Shown here: positions 1 through 8,729 of the stretch, piece by piece
Numbering within the stretch: the first letter of the stretch is position 1
How the letters are laid out: every line of letters starts with the position of its first letter
DNA from: Deltaproteobacteria bacterium
GTDB lineage: Bacteria > Myxococcota_A > UBA796 > SXON01
DNA length: 64,000 bases
Direction: 5' to 3'
Assembly (NCBI GenBank): GCA_947486185.1
Contig: CANKTH010000009.1
Span: 1-64,000, forward strand
Made by a program: the position numbers and the translations under genes
The notes under the pieces: generated by a model
Databases searched by the model: none
Told to the model about the DNA's origin: nothing
What the model saw: the letters and a program-made list of their open reading frames with translations, nothing else

Positions 1-57
1 AGCGCTGTTTTCGGAGCGCAGGTGCCGAAAGAGGGGAACAGTGCGGATCTCAGCCAT
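1..57 (-). CDS. 5' end of a gene running off the left edge
   Basis: An ATG at 57-55 opens a frame that stays open for 19 codons to the first base of the window (protein starts MAEIRTVPLFRHLRSENSA). A perfect Shine-Dalgarno GGAGG lies at 66-62, six bases before the ATG, which makes this a real start. The gene follows the Nudix regulator by 11 bases on the same strand and is probably cotranscribed with it. The opening residues resemble the start of some SPFH/band-7 membrane proteins, but that is a weak impression from 19 residues. The function cannot be called. Confidence 0.55.
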   Translation of the reverse strand, partial: MAEIRTVPLFRHLRSENSA

Positions 58-68
58 TGGACCTCCAG

Positions 69-794
69 TCAGGTTTGGGTTTGAAAAGTGTACAGGGCAG
101 CCGGCCGGTGCTCGACCCCGGACTGTTGGCTGCCGGTGGGGCGAAGATTCCCCAATGCAAGCTGTCGTCGTCGAAACGAGTCTTTGTTGAGCGGCTGTCC
201 GAGCACCGCCTCGTGGACGCCCTGGAGCTCGCGCAACGTGAAACGTGGCGGGAGCAGGCGATACGCGAGCAGGTCGAGGTTTCTACCGAGATGGTCGAGG
301 CCCGACTGGAGGATCTCCGCGTGGTCGAACGCCAGGCCACCGCCGGCCAACGCCCCAGCCACCGCGACCACGCGCGCCCCCTCCCCGACGCCGTGGAGCG
401 CCGCTTCGGGCGCCAGCGCCAGCCACGCCACCGAGATCACCCGCAGTCGAGGATCACGATCAGGCGTGCCAAAGGCCCGGAGTTGCTCAACCGCGAGCTC
501 CTTGAGGCCGGCCTTTCGCAGCAGCACGCGCTCGACCGCGGCTTCGAGCGGTTCGCGGATACCCACGAATCCGCCGGGTAGCGAGAACTGGCCAGTAAAA
601 GGAGATTCGAGGCGTGGATAGACCAGCACTCCGATCTCGCCGTCCCGCGCCTGTTGGGTGAGCACGACGACGTCCACTGCGACCGAGGGGCGCTCAAACG
701 CGCTGGCATCGTAGCTGGCCAGAAACTCAAGGTCTGAGGTGGAGAGCGGCAAGGTGACCCCCTTTGATGTATCGAGCATATATGTGACATGCAT
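69..794 (-). CDS. NrtR-family Nudix-like transcriptional regulator
   Basis: The 241-residue protein has an N-terminal Nudix fold (residues about 38-150) and a C-terminal winged helix (about 165-240, with the run RFTLRELQGVHEAVLG followed by FRRR). This is the architecture of NrtR regulators, in which the Nudix domain senses ADP-ribose or a related nucleotide and the winged helix binds DNA, often controlling NAD metabolism. The Nudix box runs from G75 to L97. G75, E81 and R89 are present, but the metal-binding Glu pair is replaced by R93-K94 and the Glu after R89 by V90, so hydrolase activity is unlikely. An internal ATG at codon 6 is an alternative start, and neither start has a clear ribosome site. 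The gene diverges from the phosphatase at 867. Its regulatory target is not known. Confidence 0.8.
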   Translation of the reverse strand: MHVTYMLDTSKGVTLPLSTSDLEFLASYDASAFERPSVAVDVVVLTQQARDGEIGVLVYPRLESPFTGQFSLPGGFVGIREPLEAAVERVLLRKAGLKELAVEQLRAFGTPDRDPRLRVISVAWLALAPEAALHGVGEGARVVAVAGALAGGGLAFDHAEILQSGLDHLGRNLDLLAYRLLPPRFTLRELQGVHEAVLGQPLNKDSFRRRQLALGNLRPTGSQQSGVEHRPAALYTFQTQT

Positions 795-866
795 CTAAGG
801 CAAGGCCGATAAGGGTGTGAATGAAAACTATTTCGTGGCGGGCTACGGTCCCCGGCCGGAGAGCTG

Positions 867-1787
867 ATGTTCCACCTGTTGATCACAACCGCGCTCGCAG
901 GCGGTCCAACGCTGTTGCTGGTCGGCGACACCGGCGAGGACGCGCCGATGTCCCGCGCGGTGTCCCGGGCGCTCGCCGCCGAGCTGGCCGATCCGCGTGC
1001 CGCCGTGGTGGCGCTCGGCGACCTCTACTACGACGCGCCGCCGCCCGGCGCGGACTGCGCCGTCAAGGTGGAGCAGCGATATCGGACCTTTTACGGCGCG
1101 TTTCCGGAGCGTGTCTTCGCCATCCTGGGCAACCATGACTTGATGGCCTCGGACGACCATGTCTATTCCCCCGAGGCGCGGGCTTGTAGTGAAGCGGCGT
1201 TTTCGGCGATGGGCTGGGCGAAGCCCGCGTCCCACCTGCAGACGGTGGACCGCCGCCGGGTGAAGGTGGACCTGGTGATGCTTGACGCCGGCTACTATGG
1301 CGAAGAGCTGGCCCCTCCCCGGGATCTGCCCCTCCGAAACGACGCACATTGGCGTTTTTATGCCGCACATTACGCATGGCGCACCGCCAACGGCAAGTGC
1401 TCGGAGGCCGACAAGATCCCTGTGACCTGGCTGGGCGCCCCGCCGATGGACCTGTGGCTCAACGGCCACGCCCACCACCTTGAGCTCACCCGTATCGATA
1501 CGCGGGCCGCGGTCACCTCTGGCGGGGGGTATGAGCTCCGCGTTCCGCGTATATGTGAGGGCGTAACATCGCAATTTGCCTACACTGGCATCGAGGGTCG
1601 GACCCGGGGCGGCTACATCCGCCTGGAGGTCCAATCCAAGAAGAAGCTCCGTCTGACGCCCGTGCTCTGCGAGGATGGAGGCGGGGACCAGGCCGACGCG
1701 ATCCGTTGCGTGGATCAGCCCGCGTTCGACTGCCGCAAGGACGAAGCCGGCCCGGGGGGCCGCGGGGTGAGCTGCGCCCCTGCCTGA
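867..1787 (+). CDS. secreted metallophosphoesterase, purple acid phosphatase type
   Basis: This 306-residue calcineurin-like phosphoesterase carries the full metal-ligand series of the purple acid phosphatase branch: GDTG at 20-23, GDLYY at 51-55, GNHD at 88-91, an AAHYAW segment for the VxxH motif, and GHAHH near residue 195. The Tyr of the GDxxY motif, which gives the purple enzymes their colour, is present. A short hydrophobic N-terminus (MFHLLITTALAGG) suggests export. GGAGAG five bases before the ATG supports the start. The last 50 residues contain several Cys, which suits an extracytoplasmic protein. The substrate cannot be read from sequence, but a phosphomonoester is likely. Confidence 0.8.
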   Translation: MFHLLITTALAGGPTLLLVGDTGEDAPMSRAVSRALAAELADPRAAVVALGDLYYDAPPPGADCAVKVEQRYRTFYGAFPERVFAILGNHDLMASDDHVYSPEARACSEAAFSAMGWAKPASHLQTVDRRRVKVDLVMLDAGYYGEELAPPRDLPLRNDAHWRFYAAHYAWRTANGKCSEADKIPVTWLGAPPMDLWLNGHAHHLELTRIDTRAAVTSGGGYELRVPRICEGVTSQFAYTGIEGRTRGGYIRLEVQSKKKLRLTPVLCEDGGGDQADAIRCVDQPAFDCRKDEAGPGGRGVSCAPA

Positions 1788-1833
1788 GAGGGAGTTGCCT
1801 AAAAGCGGCCTTGCAGTCTGAACCCCGACGTGA

Positions 1834-1857
1834 ACCCCTGGCTCGGGCCTCCGGGGT
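1834..1857. terminator. possible weak hairpin between convergent genes
   Basis: ACCCC at 1834-1838 can pair with GGGGT at 1853-1857, and two further G-C pairs are possible across a one-base bulge. It lies between the convergent ends of the phosphatase gene and the membrane-protein gene. There is no T-tract, so Rho-independent function is only a suggestion. Confidence 0.25.
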
Positions 1858-1915
1858 AGAGCGCCGGCGTCAGCGCCCACGACGGTCCAGCCGGGGCGCG
1901 GGCGTCCCAGGTTGG

Positions 1916-2479
1916 TCACGGGCCCACCGCCCACGCCCGTTCGTTTTGTCGTACCTGAATCGTCGCGGTGAGCATCGCGCCGATCTGGAGCGCGACGGCG
2001 CCGTAGTAGGGGCCCGGCTCGTAACGGGTGCCCTGCGCCGTGCTGGATAAGGTGAGCAGGAGCTGGGTTCCCCAGAATCCACACGAAAATGCGCCGGCGA
2101 CGGGCAGAACGTCGTAGTCCATCTCGTGGAGCGCCCACCAGCCGCGCATTGCGCCGCCTGTCATCATCGGCACACCGACCTGAGTCACCGCGAGCCCGGC
2201 GACCGTCAGCGGTTCAATCCCCACGATCAGGCCGCCCAACGCCGCGAGCTCCCCCACAGTGATGGTTGTGCTCCCCGCGCGCGCCACGCGGGTGGCACGT
2301 CGATATACCTTGTTCCAATCTGGGGGTTGGCGCTCGACAGCCTCGTCGGCCTCCTCGGCGTTCGCGCTCGGAGCTTCTGGGTCCGCGGCCACCGCGGCGG
2401 GGTCGGACGCCTCTGGATCCGCGCTCACGGTGCCTTCTGCGGCCAGAGCTGCCCCAAGCAGCAGGAGGGCCACGGTCAA
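1916..2479 (-). CDS. membrane protein of unknown function, coupled to der
   Basis: The product (about 187 residues) has a signal-like hydrophobic N-terminus (VALLLLGAALA), an Ala/Pro/Glu-rich linker (about 20-50), then three or four hydrophobic segments (roughly 70-100, 118-145 and 155-172). The gene begins with TTG at 2479 overlapping the der stop by four bases (TTGA); a GTG two codons later is an alternative start. The overlap implies translational coupling to der. I recognise no family. The architecture suggests a small inner-membrane or periplasmic protein. Confidence 0.65.
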   Translation of the reverse strand: MTVALLLLGAALAAEGTVSADPEASDPAAVAADPEAPSANAEEADEAVERQPPDWNKVYRRATRVARAGSTTITVGELAALGGLIVGIEPLTVAGLAVTQVGVPMMTGGAMRGWWALHEMDYDVLPVAGAFSCGFWGTQLLLTLSSTAQGTRYEPGPYYGAVALQIGAMLTATIQVRQNERAWAVGP

Positions 2480-4563
2480 CGCCGGCGGCCACGCGGAATG
2501 AACGGCGGCAGTCGGCTAGCGGCGCGCTCAGGCAGGCCGGTACTCTCAGCGGTGTCGTCGTCTTCGAGAGCTTCGAGGTCAAGCCGCTGGCGGTCGGGCG
2601 GCTCTTCGAGCCGGAGCACGTCATCCATACCCGCCCCATCGTCCTCGTTGATCTCGTCGAGCGTGTCGTCGTCGACGAAGGTGCTCCCACCGGGTGCAGA
2701 GGGGCTCAGGAGCGCATCGGCGTCCGGCCGGCTTGCGGGGACGATGCTCCGCCCGGGTTGCGCGCCGAAGTCGACGTCATACTCGGCCTCCCAAGAGGAG
2801 TCTTCGGACGATCGGCTATCGGGGATAGCCGCCGCATTGCCTGCGCTCGGCAGATCGTTGCCGCTTGGGTCGGACTCATCTTCGATATGGATCTCCACGG
2901 CACCCATCCGCTTGCCGGCGTCGGCCGAGCTCTCGCCCGTCGACTCTCCCTCGTCTGCCTCCTCGTTGTCAACCTCGGCGTCCCTTTCTTCCTCTTCTCC
3001 CTCTTCTTCGCCTTCGCCCTCCCAGTCGGCGTCGTTCTCCTCACCGGACTCGTACACAGCGTCTTCGGGCTCTTCGTCGTCGAAGTCTTCGCCGTCGGGG
3101 TTTTCTGACTCCGATTCAGAGGGGTCAAGGTCGCCCTCGCGGACCCAGATCACCTCGGGCCCGCCGTCCTCCCCCTCATCACCCGGGACATCCAGGTCGT
3201 CGGGGTGCCGACGGGGCGGTGCGTCGGCGTCAGGTTCTTCGCCAATCTTGCGCTTCTTCCGGTACTGGATCCGGAGCGGCGTGCCCATGAAGCCGAACTC
3301 GCCGCGGAGGCGGTTCTGCAGATACCGATCATAGTGGGACTTCACGCCTTCTGGGGCGTTGCACCACACCGTAAAAGTAGGCGGCCGAACTCGGACCTGC
3401 GCCATGTATGACAAGCGGACCGGGTGCATCGCCGTTTGCGGTGGGGAGTAGGCGGCAACGGCGGCGCGGAGGAACTGGTTGAGTCGAGCCGTCGAGATTC
3501 GCTGGTTGAAGGCGCTGTAGACCTGTACCGCCGTGTCGAGGACCTTGGTACACCCGCGACCGGTCAAGGCGGAGAGGAACAGCAGCGGGGCATTCGCCGC
3601 GTGGGGGAGGCGCCAACGAACCTCCTCTTCCACGGCCTTTGCGTCCCGTTCGCCGGTCTCCCGCACCTGGTCCCACTTGTTGATCAACAGAATGCTCGCG
3701 CGCCCGCGTTCTTCCACCAGCCCGAGGAGGCGAGCGTCCTGCTCGGACGGCGGCCGATTCCCGTCGAGCACAAACAGCACCACGTGTGCGCGCTCGATCG
3801 CACGGAGCGCCTGCGAGACCGCGATGACCTCGACCCGATCTTCGATCCGCGCGCGCCGCCGCACCCCTGCGGTGTCGATCAAACGGAAACGCTGCTCCCC
3901 CACCGTCAGCAAGGTGTCCGTGGAATCTACGGTAGTTCCCGGACGATCATCGACGATGTGCCGGTCGGCGCCCAGGAGCCGGTTGAGGAGCGTAGATTTG
4001 CCGACGTTCGGTTGACCGAGGACCGCCACACGAATCTCGGAGGGATCTGGCTCGGCTTCGACGGTCTCGGGGGGCAGATGCGCCAGCACCGCGTCCATCA
4101 GCGTGTAGAGGCCACGGCCGTGCTCCGCGCTGACCGCGAGCGGCTCGCCAAAGCCGAGCGTCCAGAAGGCGTGCACGTCGTCGTCGTGGGTCGTGGCGTC
4201 GCACTTGTTGACGGCGATCAACACGGGCCGCCCGGCTGCGCGGATCAGCTGGGCGCTCTGCTCATCGGCCAACGCGAGGCCGTCCTGGCGATCCACCATG
4301 AAGATCACGACGTCGGCCTCGGCGATCGCCGCCTGAGCCTGGGCGCGCATCTGCACGTAGAGGCTGTCGAGCGGCTGCGGGTCGTAGCCGCCCGTGTCGA
4401 TCAGCAAGAAGCTGCGATCCATCCACGACGCAGTGGCGTAATTGCGGTCCCGCGTCACGCCGGGCCGGTCGTGCACCAGCGCCTTACGGTCACCGAGGAT
4501 TCGGTTGAAGAGGGTGGACTTGCCGACGTTGGGGCGCCCAACGATAGCCACGACGGGGAGCAT
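2476..4563 (-). CDS. der: ribosome-assembly GTPase Der (EngA) with long acidic C-terminal tail
   Basis: Der is an essential GTPase with two tandem G domains and a KH-like domain that acts in 50S ribosome assembly. Both P-loops are visible (GRPNVGKS near the N-terminus and GQPNVGKS in the second domain), with DTGGYD and DTAGVR switch II motifs and NKCD and NKWD specificity motifs. The KH-like part ends near RKKRKIGEE, giving a normal core of about 440 residues. About 255 further residues follow, very rich in Asp, Glu, Ser and Gly, with no predicted fold. I start the gene at the ATG at 4563 (MLPVVAIVGRPNVGKS), which matches the usual Der N-terminus; the frame is open 12 codons further upstream. 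The tail has normal codon use for the region and no frame interruption. Confidence 0.92.
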   Translation of the reverse strand: MLPVVAIVGRPNVGKSTLFNRILGDRKALVHDRPGVTRDRNYATASWMDRSFLLIDTGGYDPQPLDSLYVQMRAQAQAAIAEADVVIFMVDRQDGLALADEQSAQLIRAAGRPVLIAVNKCDATTHDDDVHAFWTLGFGEPLAVSAEHGRGLYTLMDAVLAHLPPETVEAEPDPSEIRVAVLGQPNVGKSTLLNRLLGADRHIVDDRPGTTVDSTDTLLTVGEQRFRLIDTAGVRRRARIEDRVEVIAVSQALRAIERAHVVLFVLDGNRPPSEQDARLLGLVEERGRASILLINKWDQVRETGERDAKAVEEEVRWRLPHAANAPLLFLSALTGRGCTKVLDTAVQVYSAFNQRISTARLNQFLRAAVAAYSPPQTAMHPVRLSYMAQVRVRPPTFTVWCNAPEGVKSHYDRYLQNRLRGEFGFMGTPLRIQYRKKRKIGEEPDADAPPRRHPDDLDVPGDEGEDGGPEVIWVREGDLDPSESESENPDGEDFDDEEPEDAVYESGEENDADWEGEGEEEGEEEERDAEVDNEEADEGESTGESSADAGKRMGAVEIHIEDESDPSGNDLPSAGNAAAIPDSRSSEDSSWEAEYDVDFGAQPGRSIVPASRPDADALLSPSAPGGSTFVDDDTLDEINEDDGAGMDDVLRLEEPPDRQRLDLEALEDDDTAESTGLPERAASRLPPFIPRGRRR

Positions 4564-4635
4564 GGCGCGCCGGGTAGCCCGTGGCGCCCCAACCGGCAAA
4601 GCACGCGGACGTAATTGTTCGAGGATCGCGCCCGA

Positions 4636-4986
4636 TCAGCCAATCTGCGGACGAGACGCGTCGTCGAGGTAGGCCTTTGCCGGGGGCTGGGTCAGGAGGT
4701 GCCAGCCGAACGCGGTCAACGCACCCGGTATGGGGTTCATGTTGAAAAACGCAGCTACAAGGCCCAGGGCACCGACCATCATCGGGTTCTTGATGCGGTC
4801 CCCCTTCGACATGCGGTAGCCGAGGTAGGCCTGGCCGAGCGACATCAGGAGCGGCACCACCCACAAAAGCCCGACGCACACCACAAGGAAGGCCATCACC
4901 CATACCGCGGAGGTGAGAGCGTTGATCGCGCCTGCCGCCATCTGCATCTGCCCAGCCTGTTGATACTCACGCGGGATTTCGTTCAT
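4636..4986 (-). CDS. small integral membrane protein, unknown
   Basis: The product is 116 residues with a polar N-terminus (about 1-20) and two to three hydrophobic segments (about 22-55, broken near residue 45, and 70-90). The C-terminus is polar. No family was recognised. It lies between the GST-like gene and der on the same strand, with short gaps on both sides, and may be cotranscribed with them. Frame, start codon and hydropathy support it as a real gene. Confidence 0.6.
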   Translation of the reverse strand: MNEIPREYQQAGQMQMAAGAINALTSAVWVMAFLVVCVGLLWVVPLLMSLGQAYLGYRMSKGDRIKNPMMVGALGLVAAFFNMNPIPGALTAFGWHLLTQPPAKAYLDDASRPQIG

Positions 4987-5044
4987 CTGCCCTCAGGGAG
5001 TTGCGTCCGTTAATCCACGCTGGGCCTCGCGTCGCGTAGCGGCG

Positions 5045-5764
5045 TCACGGCTCGGGCAGGAGCGTAGCCTGTGGAAAGTAGCGGTCGTGCATTCGCTGGT
5101 GATAGGCTGCCAAGGCGGGTTTCGACTCCAGGGCTCTCTTCATTGCCGACTCCCGGGGCGGCACGAGGATCTGCGCGAGGAATGCGTACACCGTCGCGTC
5201 CACGCTGCGGGGAACGTCGCCAAGGAGGTACGGTCGGTCGCCCATCACCAGAGCGATCGCCTCCCAGTCCTCGATCGCCATCGCGACCGAGGTCTCGGGT
5301 GCGTGGCGCCCCGCTCCCTGGGCGTACGCCTGGTTTCGTACCGTTCGCCGCACCGCGGGGATCGCGAGGTTTCGGACCAGGGGCGGGAAAAATGGCGTAA
5401 AAGCCTTGAATACCATGGCATATCCGTCATCCGTCAGCCAACGGTCCGTCACGAGGTTGAAATAGGTGGCCTCCTCGAGGGTACGGCGGACCAGACGCGC
5501 GGTCGCTCGGTCGCCGGGGCTCATGCCCTCGTCCAGCAGCACCTCGAATTGTCGGGTCAGCCGCTCAATGATGAGCTGCGAGTCGCCGATATGTTCACCA
5601 TTCAGCTCGATATAGGGGATTTTCCCGGTAGGTGCTCGCAGCGGATTCGCCTCGCGGATCTCGTACGGCAGGTCAGCCATCCTCAGCCAGGTCTCCAGCT
5701 TCAGGCCGAAGGGGCTCACCGAAGGCAGGCCCCAGGCGCCCGCGTCACGATAAAGTCGAATCAA
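5045..5764 (-). CDS. glutathione S-transferase-fold protein (Fax/metaxin type)
   Basis: Residues 1-75 look like a thioredoxin-type GST N-domain (IRLYRDAGAWGLPSVSPF, later KIPYIELNG with the cis-Pro, then DSQLIIERL). The all-helical C-domain follows and ends with DRPYLLGDVPRSVDATVYAFL, a pattern typical of the GST C-terminal domain of the failed-axon-connections/Tom37/metaxin branch. The first residues lack the CxxC or Ser/Tyr of a classic redox GST. The start is set at TTG 5764 because AAGGAG lies five bases upstream; an in-frame TTG seven codons earlier has no such site. The length of about 239 residues suits the family. Substrate unknown. Confidence 0.75.
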   Translation of the reverse strand: MIRLYRDAGAWGLPSVSPFGLKLETWLRMADLPYEIREANPLRAPTGKIPYIELNGEHIGDSQLIIERLTRQFEVLLDEGMSPGDRATARLVRRTLEEATYFNLVTDRWLTDDGYAMVFKAFTPFFPPLVRNLAIPAVRRTVRNQAYAQGAGRHAPETSVAMAIEDWEAIALVMGDRPYLLGDVPRSVDATVYAFLAQILVPPRESAMKRALESKPALAAYHQRMHDRYFPQATLLPEP

Positions 5765-5797
5765 ACTGACTCCTTGGTCGGCCAATCAGGCGCTGGC

Positions 5798-7009
5798 TCA
5801 GAACCAGATCTCGCTGCGGTAGATGCGGGTCTCCCCGGTCTGGCCCTCGATCCAGGATGGGTCATCCGAATCCATCGCCGGATCATCAAGGGGAGAGCTG
5901 TAGTTGTAGATGTGCCACGCCCCGTTCGGGGCGCGTACCATGGAGGGGAAACAGGTGTCGCCGCGTGAAGGCAGGTCAAGCACCCACGCCACCGAGAGCG
6001 CCTCGGCGTCCACCTCCCACAGGGCACACCGTTTGGGGGCGTTCCAGTAGCTCAGCGCGTAGGTGTTGGCCTGATCGAGCGTCGAGAGCTCATCCATGCC
6101 GAGATCGTACGCGCCGGTCTCGGTGACGTTGCGGCGGCCCACGAGCCAGCTACGCCCACCCGCGCGAAACATCAGCGGTGAGTCGTACTTCAGCGGGTCG
6201 TTGACGCAGCTCCAGTCGCCGAGGTCGGTGGCCGGGACCCGACAGATCTTGGAGCCCCAGTGCCCCTCTTCGCCGGCCTCGTTCCGCTGCACCGCGAGCA
6301 GATCGCCGTCGTCGAGCACGACCCAGTCGGTCTCCGACCCCCCGCCGACGTCGACCTCTGCGTCGGCGGCCACCGGCGCCCAGCTTCGGCCATCGGTCGT
6401 GGTGATCAGGTGGATCACCACCGGCTCCGCGTCGGCGTCATAGATGTTTTCACCGCCGATATAGCCGATCATCCAGGGTTCACCCTCGTGAGGGCCTGAA
6501 TCCACGACCCGGGCACGCCAGGGGATGAAACCCTGGTCGTAGTTGGGCTCTGGCTCCGTCCAGCCCGCGGCGCCGCGCTCGCTCACCATCATTCCCTGCG
6601 GCTCAAAGTCGCCCGCGTCCTGTCCCAGCACCGCGAAGTAGAGGAAAAGTCGGCTATCGAAAGCCAAGAACCGAGGCTCCCGCAGGTCCGTCTCCATGCC
6701 CACGCTGTGTTCGAGCTCCCACGGCGCCGCGTCGTCTCCGTCGGCGCGTGAGAGCACATACAGCATGGTCTCGGTCGAGGCGAAGTGGGAGGGCGCCGTC
6801 CGAAAGGCAAGGAAGATTCTGTTGTCATGAACGATGACATCGAGATTGTTGTGCGCGGCCTGGTGTACGACACCGGCGACGCCGCTCCCCGGGAGGATCT
6901 CGACCGTGTCGCCCAGGCGCGGAGCCGCCACCGCAGGGGCGCTGGAACCCTTGAGCTCCCCATCGGCGCAGCCGAGCGTGTACGACAAAAACAGGCCTTG
7001 TACCACCAT
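5798..7009 (-). CDS. secreted beta-propeller protein (sialidase/glycosidase-like), probable lipoprotein
   Basis: The product is about 403 residues. It begins MVVQGLFLSYTLGC, a short hydrophobic stretch followed by Cys that could be a lipobox. The body has repeated Trp/Gly/Asp-rich strands and one clear Asp-box-like element (TTTDGRSW), suggesting a five- or six-bladed propeller of the sialidase or GH43/GH32-like superfamily. I do not see a convincing catalytic set, so enzyme activity is uncertain. The gene is last in a three-gene operon and starts 4 bases after the stop of the anchored TIG-domain protein. The ATG at 7009 is chosen because of this spacing and the signal sequence; the frame is open further upstream. 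Confidence 0.6.
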   Translation of the reverse strand: MVVQGLFLSYTLGCADGELKGSSAPAVAAPRLGDTVEILPGSGVAGVVHQAAHNNLDVIVHDNRIFLAFRTAPSHFASTETMLYVLSRADGDDAAPWELEHSVGMETDLREPRFLAFDSRLFLYFAVLGQDAGDFEPQGMMVSERGAAGWTEPEPNYDQGFIPWRARVVDSGPHEGEPWMIGYIGGENIYDADAEPVVIHLITTTDGRSWAPVAADAEVDVGGGSETDWVVLDDGDLLAVQRNEAGEEGHWGSKICRVPATDLGDWSCVNDPLKYDSPLMFRAGGRSWLVGRRNVTETGAYDLGMDELSTLDQANTYALSYWNAPKRCALWEVDAEALSVAWVLDLPSRGDTCFPSMVRAPNGAWHIYNYSSPLDDPAMDSDDPSWIEGQTGETRIYRSEIWF

Positions 7010-7013
7010 CAGT

Positions 7014-8729
7014 TCATCGGGCTCGCGAAGAGCGTCGACGCATGAGCAGTAGCGCGAGGAGCAAGACCCCAAGCCGGGGCGCGCCTTCCACCCCGCAACG
7101 GCTGACTGTGTAGCTGCGATCTTCTACGCTCAACTTCGCTCCGCGGTACAGCCTTACCCCGTCGTCCACCACGAGCTCGCGGGAGCCGAGCGCGGCGTCG
7201 GGCGCCACCGCCACCTGGATGGCCAGCGTGTTTCCCGCCACGGACACCGATTCTACCACGATCCCGACGCCCGCCGAGACCTCCGGATCCGGGGCGCAGG
7301 GCGCGGAGAGGGTCAGGGTCAGGGTCGCCGCGGCGCCCTGATCGAGCGAGGCTGGAACGACCGAGGTGAGGCGTGGATAATCGTCGCCGTCCAGCACCTC
7401 GAAGGCACCGGTGAGGCGCAGGTCCCCGGTGGGGCCGAAGAGCTCGAGGTCGCGGGGTCCGGGCGCCGCCTCCGCGTCGACCAGAAGATCGAATCGGGCA
7501 AGATCCACGTCCTCCACGTCGACTCCGAGGACGGTCGTGCCCTCCCCGAGCCCGACCGTCACGGCGCCGTCGGCCAGGAGGAGGTAGCGGCCGACCAGGC
7601 TCAGCGTCAACGATTCGCCGGGCCAACCTGTCGTAGGCGAGAGGCTCAGGAGCTCTGGGAGGACGGCGTCAATCTCGTAGGCGTCGGAGCTGTCGCCAAC
7701 GCCGGCTTCGTACACCGCTCGGACGGTGAACCGGTCGTCATCTCCCTGCAGCGCCACCTCCGCTGAGAGGGAGGTGCTGGTCGAGACCACGGTGTCGCCG
7801 CGTAGAAGTTCGTAGCCGATGGGCGTGTGTTGGCTTGGCGGGGCCAACCACGTCATCAGAGCGGTGGTGCCGACATAGCGGCCCTCCGGCCCGCTGAGTT
7901 CGGTCGGTGCCGCGAGATAGACGCGGAAGCTCGCGGGGGGATTGGTCGGCCAGAGAGCGGTGTTTTCACCGTCCATCGCCTGAATCTGCCAATACACCGT
8001 GCCGAGCTGGGGCCCGGGGATCTCGCCCCGGTACTTCCCAGGGGACAGCTCCGTCATTGCGACGGTGCCGCCCTCCTCGCCCGCCAGCCAGACGAGATCT
8101 GCACGTTTGACCTCGGTGTCGTCGGTGATCTCGGCGAGCACCACAAACGGCCCCTCGTACGCTTCCGTGTCGACCGGCCCGCTCACCGTCCCAAAAGTGG
8201 GCGGCGCCGCGTCGCCGTCCAACAGCTCGACGTTGTCAATGGTCCAACCGTCGCCAACCCCGCTGCTGTCGGTGAGAAACGCGAAGCGGAGGCGGGGCTC
8301 AGTCCCCAGACCGCTCAGGTCCAGGGCGACCAGCTCCCAGCTGTCAGAGCTCCCGGTGTAACCCTGTAAGGTGGGGTAGCCGCCAACCGGCTCGATCACC
8401 CGCCACCCGTTACCATCATCCGCCTCAAAGGTACCTGAATCACCCGCAGCTATATCCCGCCACGACTCCAAGCGGAGCATAGGACGGCCGAGGCCCGCGA
8501 GCGACGGCAGTGGAATTTCGAGGTAGTCCTGGGACTCGTTGTAGTAGGGTCGTGTGCGCCCGGTGCTCCAGGCATTGGCGCCGTCGTAGCCGCCTCCCGG
8601 CCCGTTGGACACCGGACCCCAGGTCCACTGCTGCGTCTCGCCCGTCGCGACAAAAGCCCCGTCGTCGGTCTCGAGATCCCACGATGCCACCGTGGTGGCC
8701 CAGCTGGCGGCGACGAGGAGGAGCATCAC
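7014..8729 (-). CDS. surface-anchored protein with TIG/Fn3-like domains and MYXO-CTERM-like tail
   Basis: This 571-residue protein starts with a signal peptide (MMLLLVAASWATTVA). Residues about 18-170 resemble a lectin-like jelly-roll (YLEIPLPSL, DGWTIDNVELLDG). Fn3- or TIG-like beta domains follow (one contains PELLSLSPTTGWPGESLTLSLVG, cut here to its TIG core PTTGWPGESLTL). The end is SRCGVEGAPRLGVLLLALLLMRRR: a Cys, a hydrophobic stretch, then basic residues, as in the MYXO-CTERM sorting signal of myxobacteria. It is therefore probably exported and held on the cell surface. The GTG at 8729 overlaps the stop of the vWA gene by four bases (GTGA) and is followed directly by ATG; GGAGGAGGG upstream serves either. 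Confidence 0.7.
   Translation of the reverse strand: MMLLLVAASWATTVASWDLETDDGAFVATGETQQWTWGPVSNGPGGGYDGANAWSTGRTRPYYNESQDYLEIPLPSLAGLGRPMLRLESWRDIAAGDSGTFEADDGNGWRVIEPVGGYPTLQGYTGSSDSWELVALDLSGLGTEPRLRFAFLTDSSGVGDGWTIDNVELLDGDAAPPTFGTVSGPVDTEAYEGPFVVLAEITDDTEVKRADLVWLAGEEGGTVAMTELSPGKYRGEIPGPQLGTVYWQIQAMDGENTALWPTNPPASFRVYLAAPTELSGPEGRYVGTTALMTWLAPPSQHTPIGYELLRGDTVVSTSTSLSAEVALQGDDDRFTVRAVYEAGVGDSSDAYEIDAVLPELLSLSPTTGWPGESLTLSLVGRYLLLADGAVTVGLGEGTTVLGVDVEDVDLARFDLLVDAEAAPGPRDLELFGPTGDLRLTGAFEVLDGDDYPRLTSVVPASLDQGAAATLTLTLSAPCAPDPEVSAGVGIVVESVSVAGNTLAIQVAVAPDAALGSRELVVDDGVRLYRGAKLSVEDRSYTVSRCGVEGAPRLGVLLLALLLMRRRSSRAR

Noticed and set aside
2266..3108. Plus-strand frame that looks like a hydrophobic membrane protein (280 codons)
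   Set aside because: It is the complement of the acidic Der tail; GAG/GAA/GAC codons read backwards give Leu, Phe and Val. The minus-strand frame has the Der motifs.
3424..4614. Long plus-strand frame opposite der (396 codons)
   Set aside because: It mirrors the der coding sequence and has no recognisable motif or ribosome site.
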